From NCBI RefSeq assembly GCF_024746795.1, contig NZ_CP080524.1, forward strand, positions 558,001-622,000: a DNA stretch of 64,000 nucleotides. Reading direction: 5' to 3'. Positions within the stretch are counted from its first letter, which is position 1. The number at the start of each line of letters is the position of its first letter. A program made the translations under genes and the position numbers. The notes beneath the pieces are model-generated. The model saw only the letters and a program-made list of their open reading frames with translations. It was not told where the DNA came from and did not search any database. This document shows, piece by piece, positions 17,615 to 25,648 of the stretch. This stretch comes from Mesorhizobium sp. AR10. Its GTDB lineage: Bacteria > Pseudomonadota > Alphaproteobacteria > Rhizobiales > Rhizobiaceae.

Positions 17615-18961
17615 TTGCCTAGGACCGACCCTCCCCCGTCCGACGATGAGCTGCTCGACTGTTTCCAGCGGGCGGCCTTCGGCTATTTCCTGGAAACCGT
17701 GAACCCGGTGAACGGACTGGTCGCCGACACGTCGCGGCCGAATTGGCCGGCAAGCATCGCGGTCGTCGGCTTTGCGCTGTCCTGCTATCCCATCGGGGTC
17801 GAGCGCGGCTGGATGACACGCAATGATGCCGCGAGTCTGACGCTTGCCACACTGCGCTTCTTCCGAAACAGCCGGCAAGGCAATGGCGACGACGTCACCG
17901 GCCACAAGGGTTTCTACTACCATTTCCTCGACATGCAGACCGGCCTGCGCACCTGGCGATGCGAACTGTCCATGGTCGACACGGCGCTGCTGATGGCCGG
18001 CGTGCTGGTTGCAGGCGCCTATTTCTCAAGCGACAGCGAAGACGAGGTCGAAATTCGCGACCTAAGTGATGCGCTCTACCGGCGCGTCGACTGGCGCTGG
18101 GCGCAAGGCCGCCGTCCAACATTGCGGCAGGGCTGGAAGCCGAAGAGCGGCTTTCTGTACTCTGACTGGGAAGGCTACAACGAAGCGACGATCCTCTATG
18201 TCCTGGCGATGGCTTCACCAGACAGACCGGCCTCCGACGACAGCTATGCCGCCTGGACTGCGACATATCAGTGGGAAAACATCTACGGCTACGACGTGCT
18301 CTATGGCGGGCCGCTGTTCATGCACCAGTTCTCGCATGCCTGGATCGACTTCGACGGCATCCAGGATGCGTTCATGCGCGAGAAGAGCTCCGACTATTTC
18401 GAAAACAGCCGTCGCGCGACCTACATCCACCGCCACTATGGGCGGCAGAACCCGCTTGGCTACGATGGCTACAACGACGGACTGTGGGGACTTTCGGCGG
18501 GTGACGGACCCGGCAGTTTTCGCGCGCAGATCGAGCGGCGGCCGCGCAAGTTTTTCAGCTATGCGGCACGAGGCGCACCCTTCGGCCCGGACGACGGGAC
18601 GATCGCGCCGTGGTCGTGTCTGGCATCGCTGCCCTTCGCGCCGGAAATCTGCCTGCCGGCGCTGCGGCAGCTGCAGGAGCGCTACCCCGGGATGATCGAC
18701 AATTTCAGGATGCCGAGCGGCTTCAATCCGAGCCTGGCCAACCGGCGAGGTTTCGGGCCGAGCGGCTGGGTGTCGGAAGGCCAATACGGCCTGGACCAGG
18801 GCATCGTCGTGATGATGATCGAAAACCACCGCTCGCGGCTGATCTGGGACCTGATGCGGTCAAACCAGCATATCCGTCTCGGCCTGAGCAAGGCGGGTTT
18901 CACAGGCGGTTGGCTGTCGCAGCCTGCGAACCCACCCACGCGCGAACATGACGCTGAATGA
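17615..18961 (+). CDS. Glucoamylase-family (PF10091) glycoside hydrolase
   Basis: A 448-residue alpha/alpha-barrel hydrolase of the Glycoamylase (PF10091) type, related to GH144 beta-1,2-glucan hydrolases and to a domain of cyclic beta-1,2-glucan synthase. Features: a start TVNPVNGLVADTS, then KGFYYHFLDMQTG, SDWEGYNEATILYVLA, PLFMHQFSHAW and NPLGYDGYNDGLWGLSAGDG, then GWVSEGQYGLDQGIVVMMIEN. The conserved acidic residues in SDWEGYNE and YGLDQG are the likely active-site positions. No signal peptide is visible, so it looks cytoplasmic. It begins at TTG with GGAG about 10 bases upstream. Activity on a beta-1,2-glucan is plausible for a rhizobium but inferred. Confidence 0.75.
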   Translation: MPRTDPPPSDDELLDCFQRAAFGYFLETVNPVNGLVADTSRPNWPASIAVVGFALSCYPIGVERGWMTRNDAASLTLATLRFFRNSRQGNGDDVTGHKGFYYHFLDMQTGLRTWRCELSMVDTALLMAGVLVAGAYFSSDSEDEVEIRDLSDALYRRVDWRWAQGRRPTLRQGWKPKSGFLYSDWEGYNEATILYVLAMASPDRPASDDSYAAWTATYQWENIYGYDVLYGGPLFMHQFSHAWIDFDGIQDAFMREKSSDYFENSRRATYIHRHYGRQNPLGYDGYNDGLWGLSAGDGPGSFRAQIERRPRKFFSYAARGAPFGPDDGTIAPWSCLASLPFAPEICLPALRQLQERYPGMIDNFRMPSGFNPSLANRRGFGPSGWVSEGQYGLDQGIVVMMIENHRSRLIWDLMRSNQHIRLGLSKAGFTGGWLSQPANPPTREHDAE

Positions 18962-19016
18962 TGGGTGCTGTGCCTCGCGGGCTTTTGACTGTAGATGGGA
19001 CTCTATCTCTTTGTTT

Positions 19017-19065
19017 GAGCATGATATTTTCCGAAAACCGGATTCCACTTTTCGGGATCATGCTC
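19017..19065. repeat. 49-base palindromic intergenic repeat
   Basis: GAGCATGAT at 19017-19025 is mirrored exactly by ATCATGCTC at 19057-19065, with an inner TTTTCCGAAAACCGG and CACTTTTCGGG that pair imperfectly. This is the common rhizobial intergenic palindrome of the form GAGCATGATnTTTTCCGAAAACCGG. It sits between the glucoamylase gene and the next glycosyltransferase gene and probably folds into a long hairpin in RNA. Confidence 0.7.
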
Positions 19066-19103
19066 TAGTGTAACCGCACGAACTCCAGGCGTTTTGAGCA
19101 GCA

Positions 19104-20348
19104 GTGAACAAATTCAACGAACCTTCCCGCAAGGAGCGACGCACCCTGGTGCTGTCTTTCGACCCAGCCTTCCCTCCTGCCTCCGGCGCGGATCTCAGAA
19201 ACTATGGCAATGCCGTAGCCGCAGCGGAATTCGGATCGGTCTGCCTTGTCTCAATCCGGCCGCAGTCCGATCCGTCGAGACCGCCCGCTTCCAAAATCCA
19301 TATGGCTGCCTTGACGATAGACGGTGAGGCCCGCACGCCTTCGATGGGTTGGTGGAGAAGCCGGGCCGAGCACCGAACTCCACGCTCCGCGTTGATCCGC
19401 CTCGAGGCGCTTGTTCACAAGTTTCGCCCGGACACCATCGTGGTCGAGGGAATCGCATTGTTCAAACTGCTCAGTCCTTTGCGGCCATTGACCAGACAGC
19501 TCATTCTCGACATGCACAATGTTGAATCCAGCCTGGCGGGCCAGCTGCATCGTGCCGACGGCGCTCGATCGGTACCTTCGATCCTCTCCTTTGGCGTCAG
19601 GCGCCTCGAAAGAAAGGCGCTTACCATCGTCGACAGGGTCTGGGTCTGTTCGAGACAGGACCGCGAAAGGTTGGCCATGCTTTCCCGGCACAAGGTGCCG
19701 ATCGATATCGTTCCGAACGGCATCCCCCGTTCCGACGGGATCCCCACGAGCCTGCCCGTGGAGGCCGCAACGGCCGACGGCTTTCCGATCATTCTGTTTG
19801 TCGGCCATCTCGGATACGACCCGAACATCGACGCCGCCGGGCGGCTGGCCGGCAGCATCCTGCCGCGCATCCGGCAGGCGTTGCCGACCGCGAAATTGAT
19901 TCTTGCCGGCCGCTCTCCCAAGCCGGCGTTGAAAGCGTTGACAAGGCTGCCAGGCGTGGAGCTCGTCGAGAATCCGGACGATGTGGGCCCGCTGCTGTCG
20001 CGGGCGCACCTCAGCATCATCCCGCTTTCCTCAGGTGGCGGCACGCGTATCAAGATTCTCGAGGCGATGGCCTGGGGCATTCCGGTGATCGCGACGCCGC
20101 TGGCCGCCGAAGGACTGGACCTGGCCAACAGTGAAGAGGTGCTTTTATCAGGGTCGGACGAAAGGCTTGCGGAAATGGCGATCGAGCTTTGCCTCGATCG
20201 CGTGCGCATGGCGCGGCAGCGTGGCCGCGCGCATGAAGCGGTGTGGTCCAGGTTCGGCCCGCAAGCCATCCGCAATGCTGTCCGCAGCGGGTTCGGGCCG
20301 GACGATGCGGCACAGCACCTTGTTCTCACGTCCATGAGCCGCCGATGA
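19104..20348 (+). CDS. Glycosyltransferase family 4 (group 1)
   Basis: A 414-residue GT-B glycosyltransferase. The C-terminal donor domain shows IILFVGHLGYDPNIDAA, AKLILAGRSP, then the family E-x7-E motif region with PLSSGGGTRIKILEAMAWGIPVIATPLAAEGL. The N-terminal acceptor domain includes LILDMHNVESSLAGQL. It would add a hexose to a surface glycan on the cytoplasmic side. GTG at 19104 is the start. The stop overlaps the next start by four bases (ATGA at 20345-20348), so it is translationally coupled to the dual-domain glycosyltransferase. Confidence 0.85.
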   Translation: MNKFNEPSRKERRTLVLSFDPAFPPASGADLRNYGNAVAAAEFGSVCLVSIRPQSDPSRPPASKIHMAALTIDGEARTPSMGWWRSRAEHRTPRSALIRLEALVHKFRPDTIVVEGIALFKLLSPLRPLTRQLILDMHNVESSLAGQLHRADGARSVPSILSFGVRRLERKALTIVDRVWVCSRQDRERLAMLSRHKVPIDIVPNGIPRSDGIPTSLPVEAATADGFPIILFVGHLGYDPNIDAAGRLAGSILPRIRQALPTAKLILAGRSPKPALKALTRLPGVELVENPDDVGPLLSRAHLSIIPLSSGGGTRIKILEAMAWGIPVIATPLAAEGLDLANSEEVLLSGSDERLAEMAIELCLDRVRMARQRGRAHEAVWSRFGPQAIRNAVRSGFGPDDAAQHLVLTSMSRR

Positions 20349-21910
20349 TCCCGCCTATCCTGCACCAGACATGGAAGACCGACAGCGTCCCTGCCCACTT
20401 CCAGGGCTACGTCGAGAGTTGGAGGAAGCACCACCCCGACTGGACGATGATGTTCTGGAACGACCGGATGCTGCTCGAATTCGTCGCCGAGCACTATCCG
20501 GATTTCCTGCCGACCTTTTGCAGCTATTCGCAGGGCGTGCTGCGCGCCGATGCGGGGCGCTATCTGTTGCTGTACCATTTTGGCGGGGTCTATGCCGACA
20601 TCGACTGCGAATGCGTCGCGCCATTCGATCCGGTCATGGGCGAGGATCGGATCGTGCTCTGCAAGGAACCGGACACGCACGCACTCGTCCAAGCGGATTT
20701 CCGGAGCCTGCCTTACCTGCTGTTCAACGGAACGATGGCCAGCCCACCCCGCCATCACTTCTGGCTGCAGGTCTTGTCCATGCTGCCAGGATTGGTCCAC
20801 GCCAAGGAAGCGATCGATGCGACCGGCCCCTGTGTACTGACTTCCGCCCAGCTCGGCTATGGCGATCAAACTGCGTTCGCCATACATACTTCCGCCTTGT
20901 TCACGCCAGTGGATTCAACGGGACGCAGAAACGGCAACGGGGCGCTCACGCTGTCGATTCATCACTGGGCCGGCACGTGGTGGACACCACAGCCGCCACC
21001 ACGATGGCGGGACAAGCTTCGCAACCACGCCTATCGGTCCTGGCATCATCTCACGCGCGGCGCGCATCTGAACGAGGCGGCGGCGAAAGCGAGCGTCAGC
21101 CGGGCGGCGCTTTCGGCGCCGCATCCGTCGGGCCAGAACATCGCCATTCTGGTGCCGCTTCGCGATGCGGCCGACCATATACAGCCGTTCCTCGATGCCT
21201 TGCAGGCACTCGACTACCCCAGAGACAGGATCAAGCTGGCCTTCTGCGAAGGCGACAGCACGGACGGAAGCTGGGAACGGCTGCAAGCAGCAGTGGCGCC
21301 GCTTGCCGAGAGCTATCGCGGCATCGTCCTGCTGCAAAAACATATGGGCACGAGCCTCGACCGCGCCAAGCGAACGAAACCACGGCTGCAGCGCACCAGG
21401 CGGGGCGCCATTGCCAAGGTGCGCAACCATCTGATCGATCATGGGCTTGATGCCGCCGACGACTGGGCGCTGTGGATGGACATCGACGTCTGGCGATTCC
21501 CGCGCGACATCGTAAGCCGGCTGATCGCAACCGGGCATCGCATCGCCGTCCCCAACTGCGTAAAGATCGCCGGTGGCGACAGCTTCGACCTCAACAGCTT
21601 CATCAGCGTCCGACCCGACAAGGATTATCGCTATTATCGGGAAATACGCGGCGGCCTCTACCAGCCTCCTGCGCACTCCTTCAGCCGTCTCCACCTCAGC
21701 GATGTCAGGCATCTCGAAAAGATCGGGCTTGATGGCGTCGGCGGAACCATGCTTCTGGTCGACGCCGCATTGCATCGTGGCGGGCTTCGTTTTCCGGAAA
21801 TTCCCTACCGCGACCTGATCGAAACCGAGGCCTTTGGCGTGCTGGCCAACGATCTGGGCATCAGGCCGGTCGGCCTTCCCAAGGTTGAGATACTGCATGT
21901 CCCCTGGTGA
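20345..21910 (+). CDS. Two-domain glycosyltransferase: GT32 (Och1-like) fused to GT62 (Anp1-like)
   Basis: A 521-residue protein with two apparent GT-A units. Residues 1-230 open with IPPILHQTWKTD and contain GVLRADAGRYLLLYHFGGVYADIDCE with a DID metal motif at 85-87; this is the GT32/Och1-type DxD sugar-binding fold. Residues 262-521 start NIAILVPLRDAADHIQPFL, contain GDSTDGS at 303-309, LWMDIDVW with DxD at 379-381 and a conserved VPNC segment; this resembles Anp1-type GT62 mannosyltransferases. The start at 20345 overlaps the previous stop. It probably adds successive sugars to the same glycan. Domain identity is by recognition; sugar specificity is unknown. Confidence 0.75.
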   Translation: MIPPILHQTWKTDSVPAHFQGYVESWRKHHPDWTMMFWNDRMLLEFVAEHYPDFLPTFCSYSQGVLRADAGRYLLLYHFGGVYADIDCECVAPFDPVMGEDRIVLCKEPDTHALVQADFRSLPYLLFNGTMASPPRHHFWLQVLSMLPGLVHAKEAIDATGPCVLTSAQLGYGDQTAFAIHTSALFTPVDSTGRRNGNGALTLSIHHWAGTWWTPQPPPRWRDKLRNHAYRSWHHLTRGAHLNEAAAKASVSRAALSAPHPSGQNIAILVPLRDAADHIQPFLDALQALDYPRDRIKLAFCEGDSTDGSWERLQAAVAPLAESYRGIVLLQKHMGTSLDRAKRTKPRLQRTRRGAIAKVRNHLIDHGLDAADDWALWMDIDVWRFPRDIVSRLIATGHRIAVPNCVKIAGGDSFDLNSFISVRPDKDYRYYREIRGGLYQPPAHSFSRLHLSDVRHLEKIGLDGVGGTMLLVDAALHRGGLRFPEIPYRDLIETEAFGVLANDLGIRPVGLPKVEILHVPW

Positions 21911-21954
21911 TCGCGGCGCGGGCGGGGATGACCCGCGCGTGGTCGGTACCAACC

Positions 21955-22536
21955 TCAGTCGTGAAGGTCCCTCGCGATCGCCGGGCCTACCGAAAAATCG
22001 GTGAAGGTGACCTCGAAGCCTTCGCGTTGCGGCGAGCAGCACATCATGCCGACATCGACTGCTTTCGAGAGCGGAAAATAAGCAAGACGCACCGGCTTCC
22101 AGTGGTCGTCGGACGCATCCAGATACTGGACGCGGATGGTCTCGGCATGGCGGGTCAAGCGGATCCGGACGCCGCTCGGGTTGGCCGCAATGCTGACCAG
22201 CGACCAGTCGGAGGTATCGTTGGTGACGACCACGGAAAAATACGCCAGCCCATCGGTGTATTCGATGCCGGCCTTGATCCAGTGCGTTTCGCTCAGCCGG
22301 ACCATCAACCCGGCCTGGTCGTAAAGCACCTCATAATGCCCCTTGACCGTGACTTCGGCGCTGAAATCGCCTTCGACCTGTCGATACAGGAAGTGGCCAT
22401 TGTCGCGCCAGAAGCCGTAGAATGTCTCGCGCCAGAAATCGGTTTCCTTGCCGGTGCGCACATGAACCGCATTGTCGGCGATCGCGTGATGTGGCGGCGG
22501 GTTAAGCCAGGTCAGGTCCGCACTTTGAGATGTCAT
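21955..22536 (-). CDS. DUF1349 domain protein
   Basis: A 193-residue soluble protein with the beta-sandwich features of DUF1349: WRETFYGFWRDNGHFLY, AEVTVKGHYEVLYDQAGLMVR, HWIKAGIEYTDG and VSIAANPSGVRIRL. The fold is concanavalin-like and the family is often linked to carbohydrate binding or metabolism, but no catalytic role is established. It is followed on the same strand side by nothing closer than the dehydrogenase gene at 22589, which lies just upstream of it in transcription order. No signal peptide is seen. Confidence 0.8.
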   Translation of the reverse strand: MTSQSADLTWLNPPPHHAIADNAVHVRTGKETDFWRETFYGFWRDNGHFLYRQVEGDFSAEVTVKGHYEVLYDQAGLMVRLSETHWIKAGIEYTDGLAYFSVVVTNDTSDWSLVSIAANPSGVRIRLTRHAETIRVQYLDASDDHWKPVRLAYFPLSKAVDVGMMCCSPQREGFEVTFTDFSVGPAIARDLHD

Positions 22537-22588
22537 CGGCTTGCTCGCCCGTCTGGCTTCGTCTGGCGTCGGACATATCGCCGGCTGA

Positions 22589-24028
22589 TTAGCCGGCGAA
22601 TGTATAGGCGGTCTTTACCGTGGTGTAGAATTCGGCTGCATAACGGCCCTGTTCGCGTGGACCGTAGCTCGATCCCTTGCGTCCGCCGAAGGGAACATGG
22701 AAGTCGACGCCAGCCGTCGGCAGATTGACCATCACCATGCCGGCTTCCGAATTGCGCTTGAAGTGGGTCGCATGCTTGAGGCTCGAGGTGCAGATGCCCG
22801 ACGTCAGCCCGAACGGCGTGTCGTTTGCCACCGCCAGCGCCTCGTCATAGTCCTTGACGCGGATGACGTTGGCGACCGGTCCGAAAATCTCCTCGCGCGA
22901 AATGCGCATGGCGTTGGTGGTTTCGGTGAACAGCGTGGGCTGGAGATAGAAGCCTGGCGTTTCGCGATCGAGCCGCCCGCCGCCGAAGGCGAGGTTGGCG
23001 CCCTCCTTGCTGCCTATGGCGATGTAGTCCTCGTCCTGCTTCAGCTGGCTGCCGTCGACGACCGGGCCGATCTGGGTTTTCGCATCCAGCGCGTCGCCGA
23101 CGACCAGGCTGCCCATGCGATCCTTCAGCGCATCGACGAAGCGGTCGTGAATGCCTTCCGTCACAACCAGGCGGGACGACGCCGTGCAGCGCTGGCCGGT
23201 CGAGAAGTAGGCGCCGTTGAGCGCACAATCGACGGCCACCACAAGGTCGGCGTCGTCGAGCACGACAAGCGGGTTCTTGCCGCCCATTTCGAGCTGGAAC
23301 TTGCGCATGTGTTCGACGCTGGCGGCAGCCACGCGCTTGCCGGTGCCGACCGAGCCGGTGAAGGTGATTGCATTGAGGTCGGGGCTGTCGAGCATGGCCT
23401 GGCCGACAATCGATCCCTTGCCCATGACGAGGTTGAGCACGCCCTTGGGCAGGCCGGCGCGGTGCAGGATGTCGACGATGGTCCAGGCGCTCTCGGGAAC
23501 CAGTTCGGCCGGCTTGAAGACAATGGTGTTGCCGTAGGCCAGGGCCGGAGCGATCTTCCACGCCGGAATGGCAATCGGGAAATTCCACGGCGTGATGATG
23601 CCGACCACACCGACGGCTTCGCGCGTCATCTCGACACCGACGCCCGGCCGCACGCTCGGGACCGTTTCGCCCGACAGGCGCAGCGTTTCACCGGCGAAGA
23701 AATCGAAGAGCTGGGCGGCCCGGATTGTCTCGCCGATGCCTTCGACCAGCGTCTTGCCTTCCTCGCGCGCCAACGACCGGCCGATTTCATCTTTCCGCGC
23801 CATGATCTCGTCCGAAGCCTTCTTCAGCACCGCATGGCGCACCAGCGGCGCCGAGCGCGACCAGGCCGGAAAGGCCGCTTTCGCAGCCGCAATGGCTTGC
23901 CGGGCCTGTTCCGCGCCGGCTGATGCATATTCGCCAACGACATCGCCTGTATTCGAAGGGTTGATGTTGCGGGAGCCGGCCTCGCCCAGCCACTCGCCGT
24001 CGATCAGGTTTTTACGAAACAGGGTCAT
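22589..24028 (-). CDS. Aldehyde dehydrogenase, alpha-ketoglutarate semialdehyde type
   Basis: A 479-residue NAD(P)-dependent aldehyde dehydrogenase. The catalytic Cys is C281 in FSTGQRCTASSR, the general base is E247 in LEMGGKNP, and the cofactor loop is ITFTGSVGTGKRV. Length and the ending VPFGGRKGSSYGPREQG fit 2,5-dioxovalerate (alpha-ketoglutarate semialdehyde) dehydrogenases, the last step of pentose and uronate oxidation. The start at 24028 has AAGGAAG upstream; an extension to 24079 lacks this. Family certain, substrate likely but not proven. Confidence 0.85.
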   Translation of the reverse strand: MTLFRKNLIDGEWLGEAGSRNINPSNTGDVVGEYASAGAEQARQAIAAAKAAFPAWSRSAPLVRHAVLKKASDEIMARKDEIGRSLAREEGKTLVEGIGETIRAAQLFDFFAGETLRLSGETVPSVRPGVGVEMTREAVGVVGIITPWNFPIAIPAWKIAPALAYGNTIVFKPAELVPESAWTIVDILHRAGLPKGVLNLVMGKGSIVGQAMLDSPDLNAITFTGSVGTGKRVAAASVEHMRKFQLEMGGKNPLVVLDDADLVVAVDCALNGAYFSTGQRCTASSRLVVTEGIHDRFVDALKDRMGSLVVGDALDAKTQIGPVVDGSQLKQDEDYIAIGSKEGANLAFGGGRLDRETPGFYLQPTLFTETTNAMRISREEIFGPVANVIRVKDYDEALAVANDTPFGLTSGICTSSLKHATHFKRNSEAGMVMVNLPTAGVDFHVPFGGRKGSSYGPREQGRYAAEFYTTVKTAYTFAG

Positions 24029-24196
24029 GTCGCTGTCTTCCTTGAGTGGTTCGCTGATGTTGCTGTCCGATCGCGCCATTTATCAGACAAATGATGACAC
24101 TGCGAGGGCAGCGATTATGGATAGCCGATGGCGCGTGGCGCTGGAAGCCGACGCGCACCATTTTGCCGGGGCCGGGAACGAAACCCGGCCTTCTTG

Positions 24197-24682
24197 TCAG
24201 GCTGCGAAAGACCAGAACAGGCAGGCCAGCGTCGCCGCGGCAAAGATAACAAAGAACAGGCTTCTCAGCAGGACATTGCGCCGCAGCTCGTTCATGGTGA
24301 CGTGGCACCCGACAATGGCGGCGACGAACAGGAAGCGCCAGTTCAGCAGTGCCCACAGGACACCGCTCTGACCGAAAGCCCATCTGGCGACGAGACCGCC
24401 GACGATGGTGGCGAACAGCACGATCGTCGCCCAGAAGATCGCGTCCGCAGCATTTGTCAGGACGACACCGGCGGCTCGAATGGGCAGGATCATCATCAGC
24501 AGCGCGCTGAAGAAGTAGACGGCGGCCAGCGGGAGAAACGACCCGGCATCGGCAATGCCGTCGAGGCGCTTCACGCCGGTCACGCCGTATGGGTAGCCAT
24601 GCCTGGCGACAGCCAGGCTCAGCGCCATGAGCAAGGCCGTCAGCACGGCGACCAATGCGAATGAAGTGAGGGCCTTGCTCAT
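24197..24682 (-). CDS. Small integral membrane protein, unknown function
   Basis: A 161-residue protein with about four to five hydrophobic helices: the N-terminal segment, one near residues 48-65, a pair near 80-95 and 107-125, and one at the C-terminal end. A single charged loop NELRRN lies before the last helix. No motif of a known family was recognised. It is on the same strand as the dehydrogenase but upstream of it by 170 bases. Codon use matches neighbours, so it looks like a real gene. Confidence 0.6.
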   Translation of the reverse strand: MSKALTSFALVAVLTALLMALSLAVARHGYPYGVTGVKRLDGIADAGSFLPLAAVYFFSALLMMILPIRAAGVVLTNAADAIFWATIVLFATIVGGLVARWAFGQSGVLWALLNWRFLFVAAIVGCHVTMNELRRNVLLRSLFFVIFAAATLACLFWSFAA

Positions 24683-25369
24683 GCCGTTCCTTGCTGCAGC
24701 GAATCAAACAAGGATGTTTGTAGCGCAATTGCGCACAAGCTTCATGGTGGTGTGCAGCCTCGGATCACGGATGCGGCTATCACCACTTTTCCCGCTGGCC
24801 AACGTTTGAGAATTTTGGTCGAACGTGCACGGCGGCAGCGTTCCTACGGCCGCATATGCCATCCAGGACGCCAAGGCAGCGGCGCCAACGGGTAGGTGTG
24901 CATACGGGACGGCCCAGCGGCTTAGGTTGTAGGGGGACTAGCAGCGGTGGCCGCTGGGCCTGACCAGCGGGCCTTCGGTCAGGGCTCACCAGCTGACCAA
25001 AAATGCGCTCATGATGGTGCGGACGCAATTGGCGTCGCCGCATCCATTCGCTATTTCCAGCCTTAGCCAATAGGCTTAGAGGATCCTGCGAGGATCCATA
25101 ACCTTGCTCGGCGAACGCGACAAAAAGTTGGCCGACGCCCGCCAGCGTGAGAGTGCGGCCGAGAGGCGTCGACCGGCGGTTCGACAGGTCCGCCGCGCTC
25201 GGAAGCTAATCAGAGTCGGTAGATCGAGAGCATGGTGTGATCGCGGGAGCGACGGTGCCCGCCTATATTTCGTTGTTTCGGTGATTCCGGCGTCGCCGTC
25301 GCACAACCGGGGAGCTGGTGCAGGCGATTTTTTGAGCCGCACTCAGCGCCGCGTCGCGGGGGCGTTCAC
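24683..25369. other. Gene-poor stretch with diverged repeat blocks
   Basis: No frame here has a credible ribosome-binding site plus protein-like composition. It contains TGGCCGCTGGGCCTGACC (24948-24965) and an ATTTCGTTGTTT block (25266-25277). Both recur in altered form at 26351-26368 and 25994-26005. The interval may hold the promoter of the membrane protein gene at its left end. Otherwise nothing can be assigned. Confidence 0.4.
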
Positions 25370-25648
25370 CTAGAAGCGATCGTTCGCCGCCGCGAGCCGC
25401 CTATGTGCGAATAGATGAGACGGGTTGCGCTCCAGCCGCACGACCGCAGGCGGCTTTGTGCGAATCCTCTGGCGCTCGGCGAAGGCCAGGGCGAAAGATC
25501 TCAGTGCGAAGGAATAGGTACGCTCTTCGTCATCTTCGACCACGCGCACGAACCATTCACCGTCGGCCTCAAACACTTCAACTCGGGTTCCCGAGAACCC
25601 GACATAGCTCGCCAGATAACCACTGACATCGCGTTGGGAACTAGGCAC
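25370..25648 (-). CDS. Small hypothetical protein
   Basis: A 92-residue protein of unrecognised family. The N-terminal half looks like a small beta-sheet unit (VEVFEADGEWFVRVVEDDEERTYSF); the C-terminal half is an Arg-rich helix with RSFALAFAERQRIR. No membrane segment or signal peptide. The GTG start at 25648 has a strong GGGAGGAAAGCA immediately upstream, the best ribosome-binding site in this gene-poor interval, which is the main argument that it is real. Confidence 0.55.
   Translation of the reverse strand: MPSSQRDVSGYLASYVGFSGTRVEVFEADGEWFVRVVEDDEERTYSFALRSFALAFAERQRIRTKPPAVVRLERNPSHLFAHRRLAAANDRF

Noticed and set aside
24780..25342. Two minus-strand frames of about 90 codons
   Set aside because: Composition is Arg/Pro-rich with no family resemblance, and neither has a ribosome-binding site.
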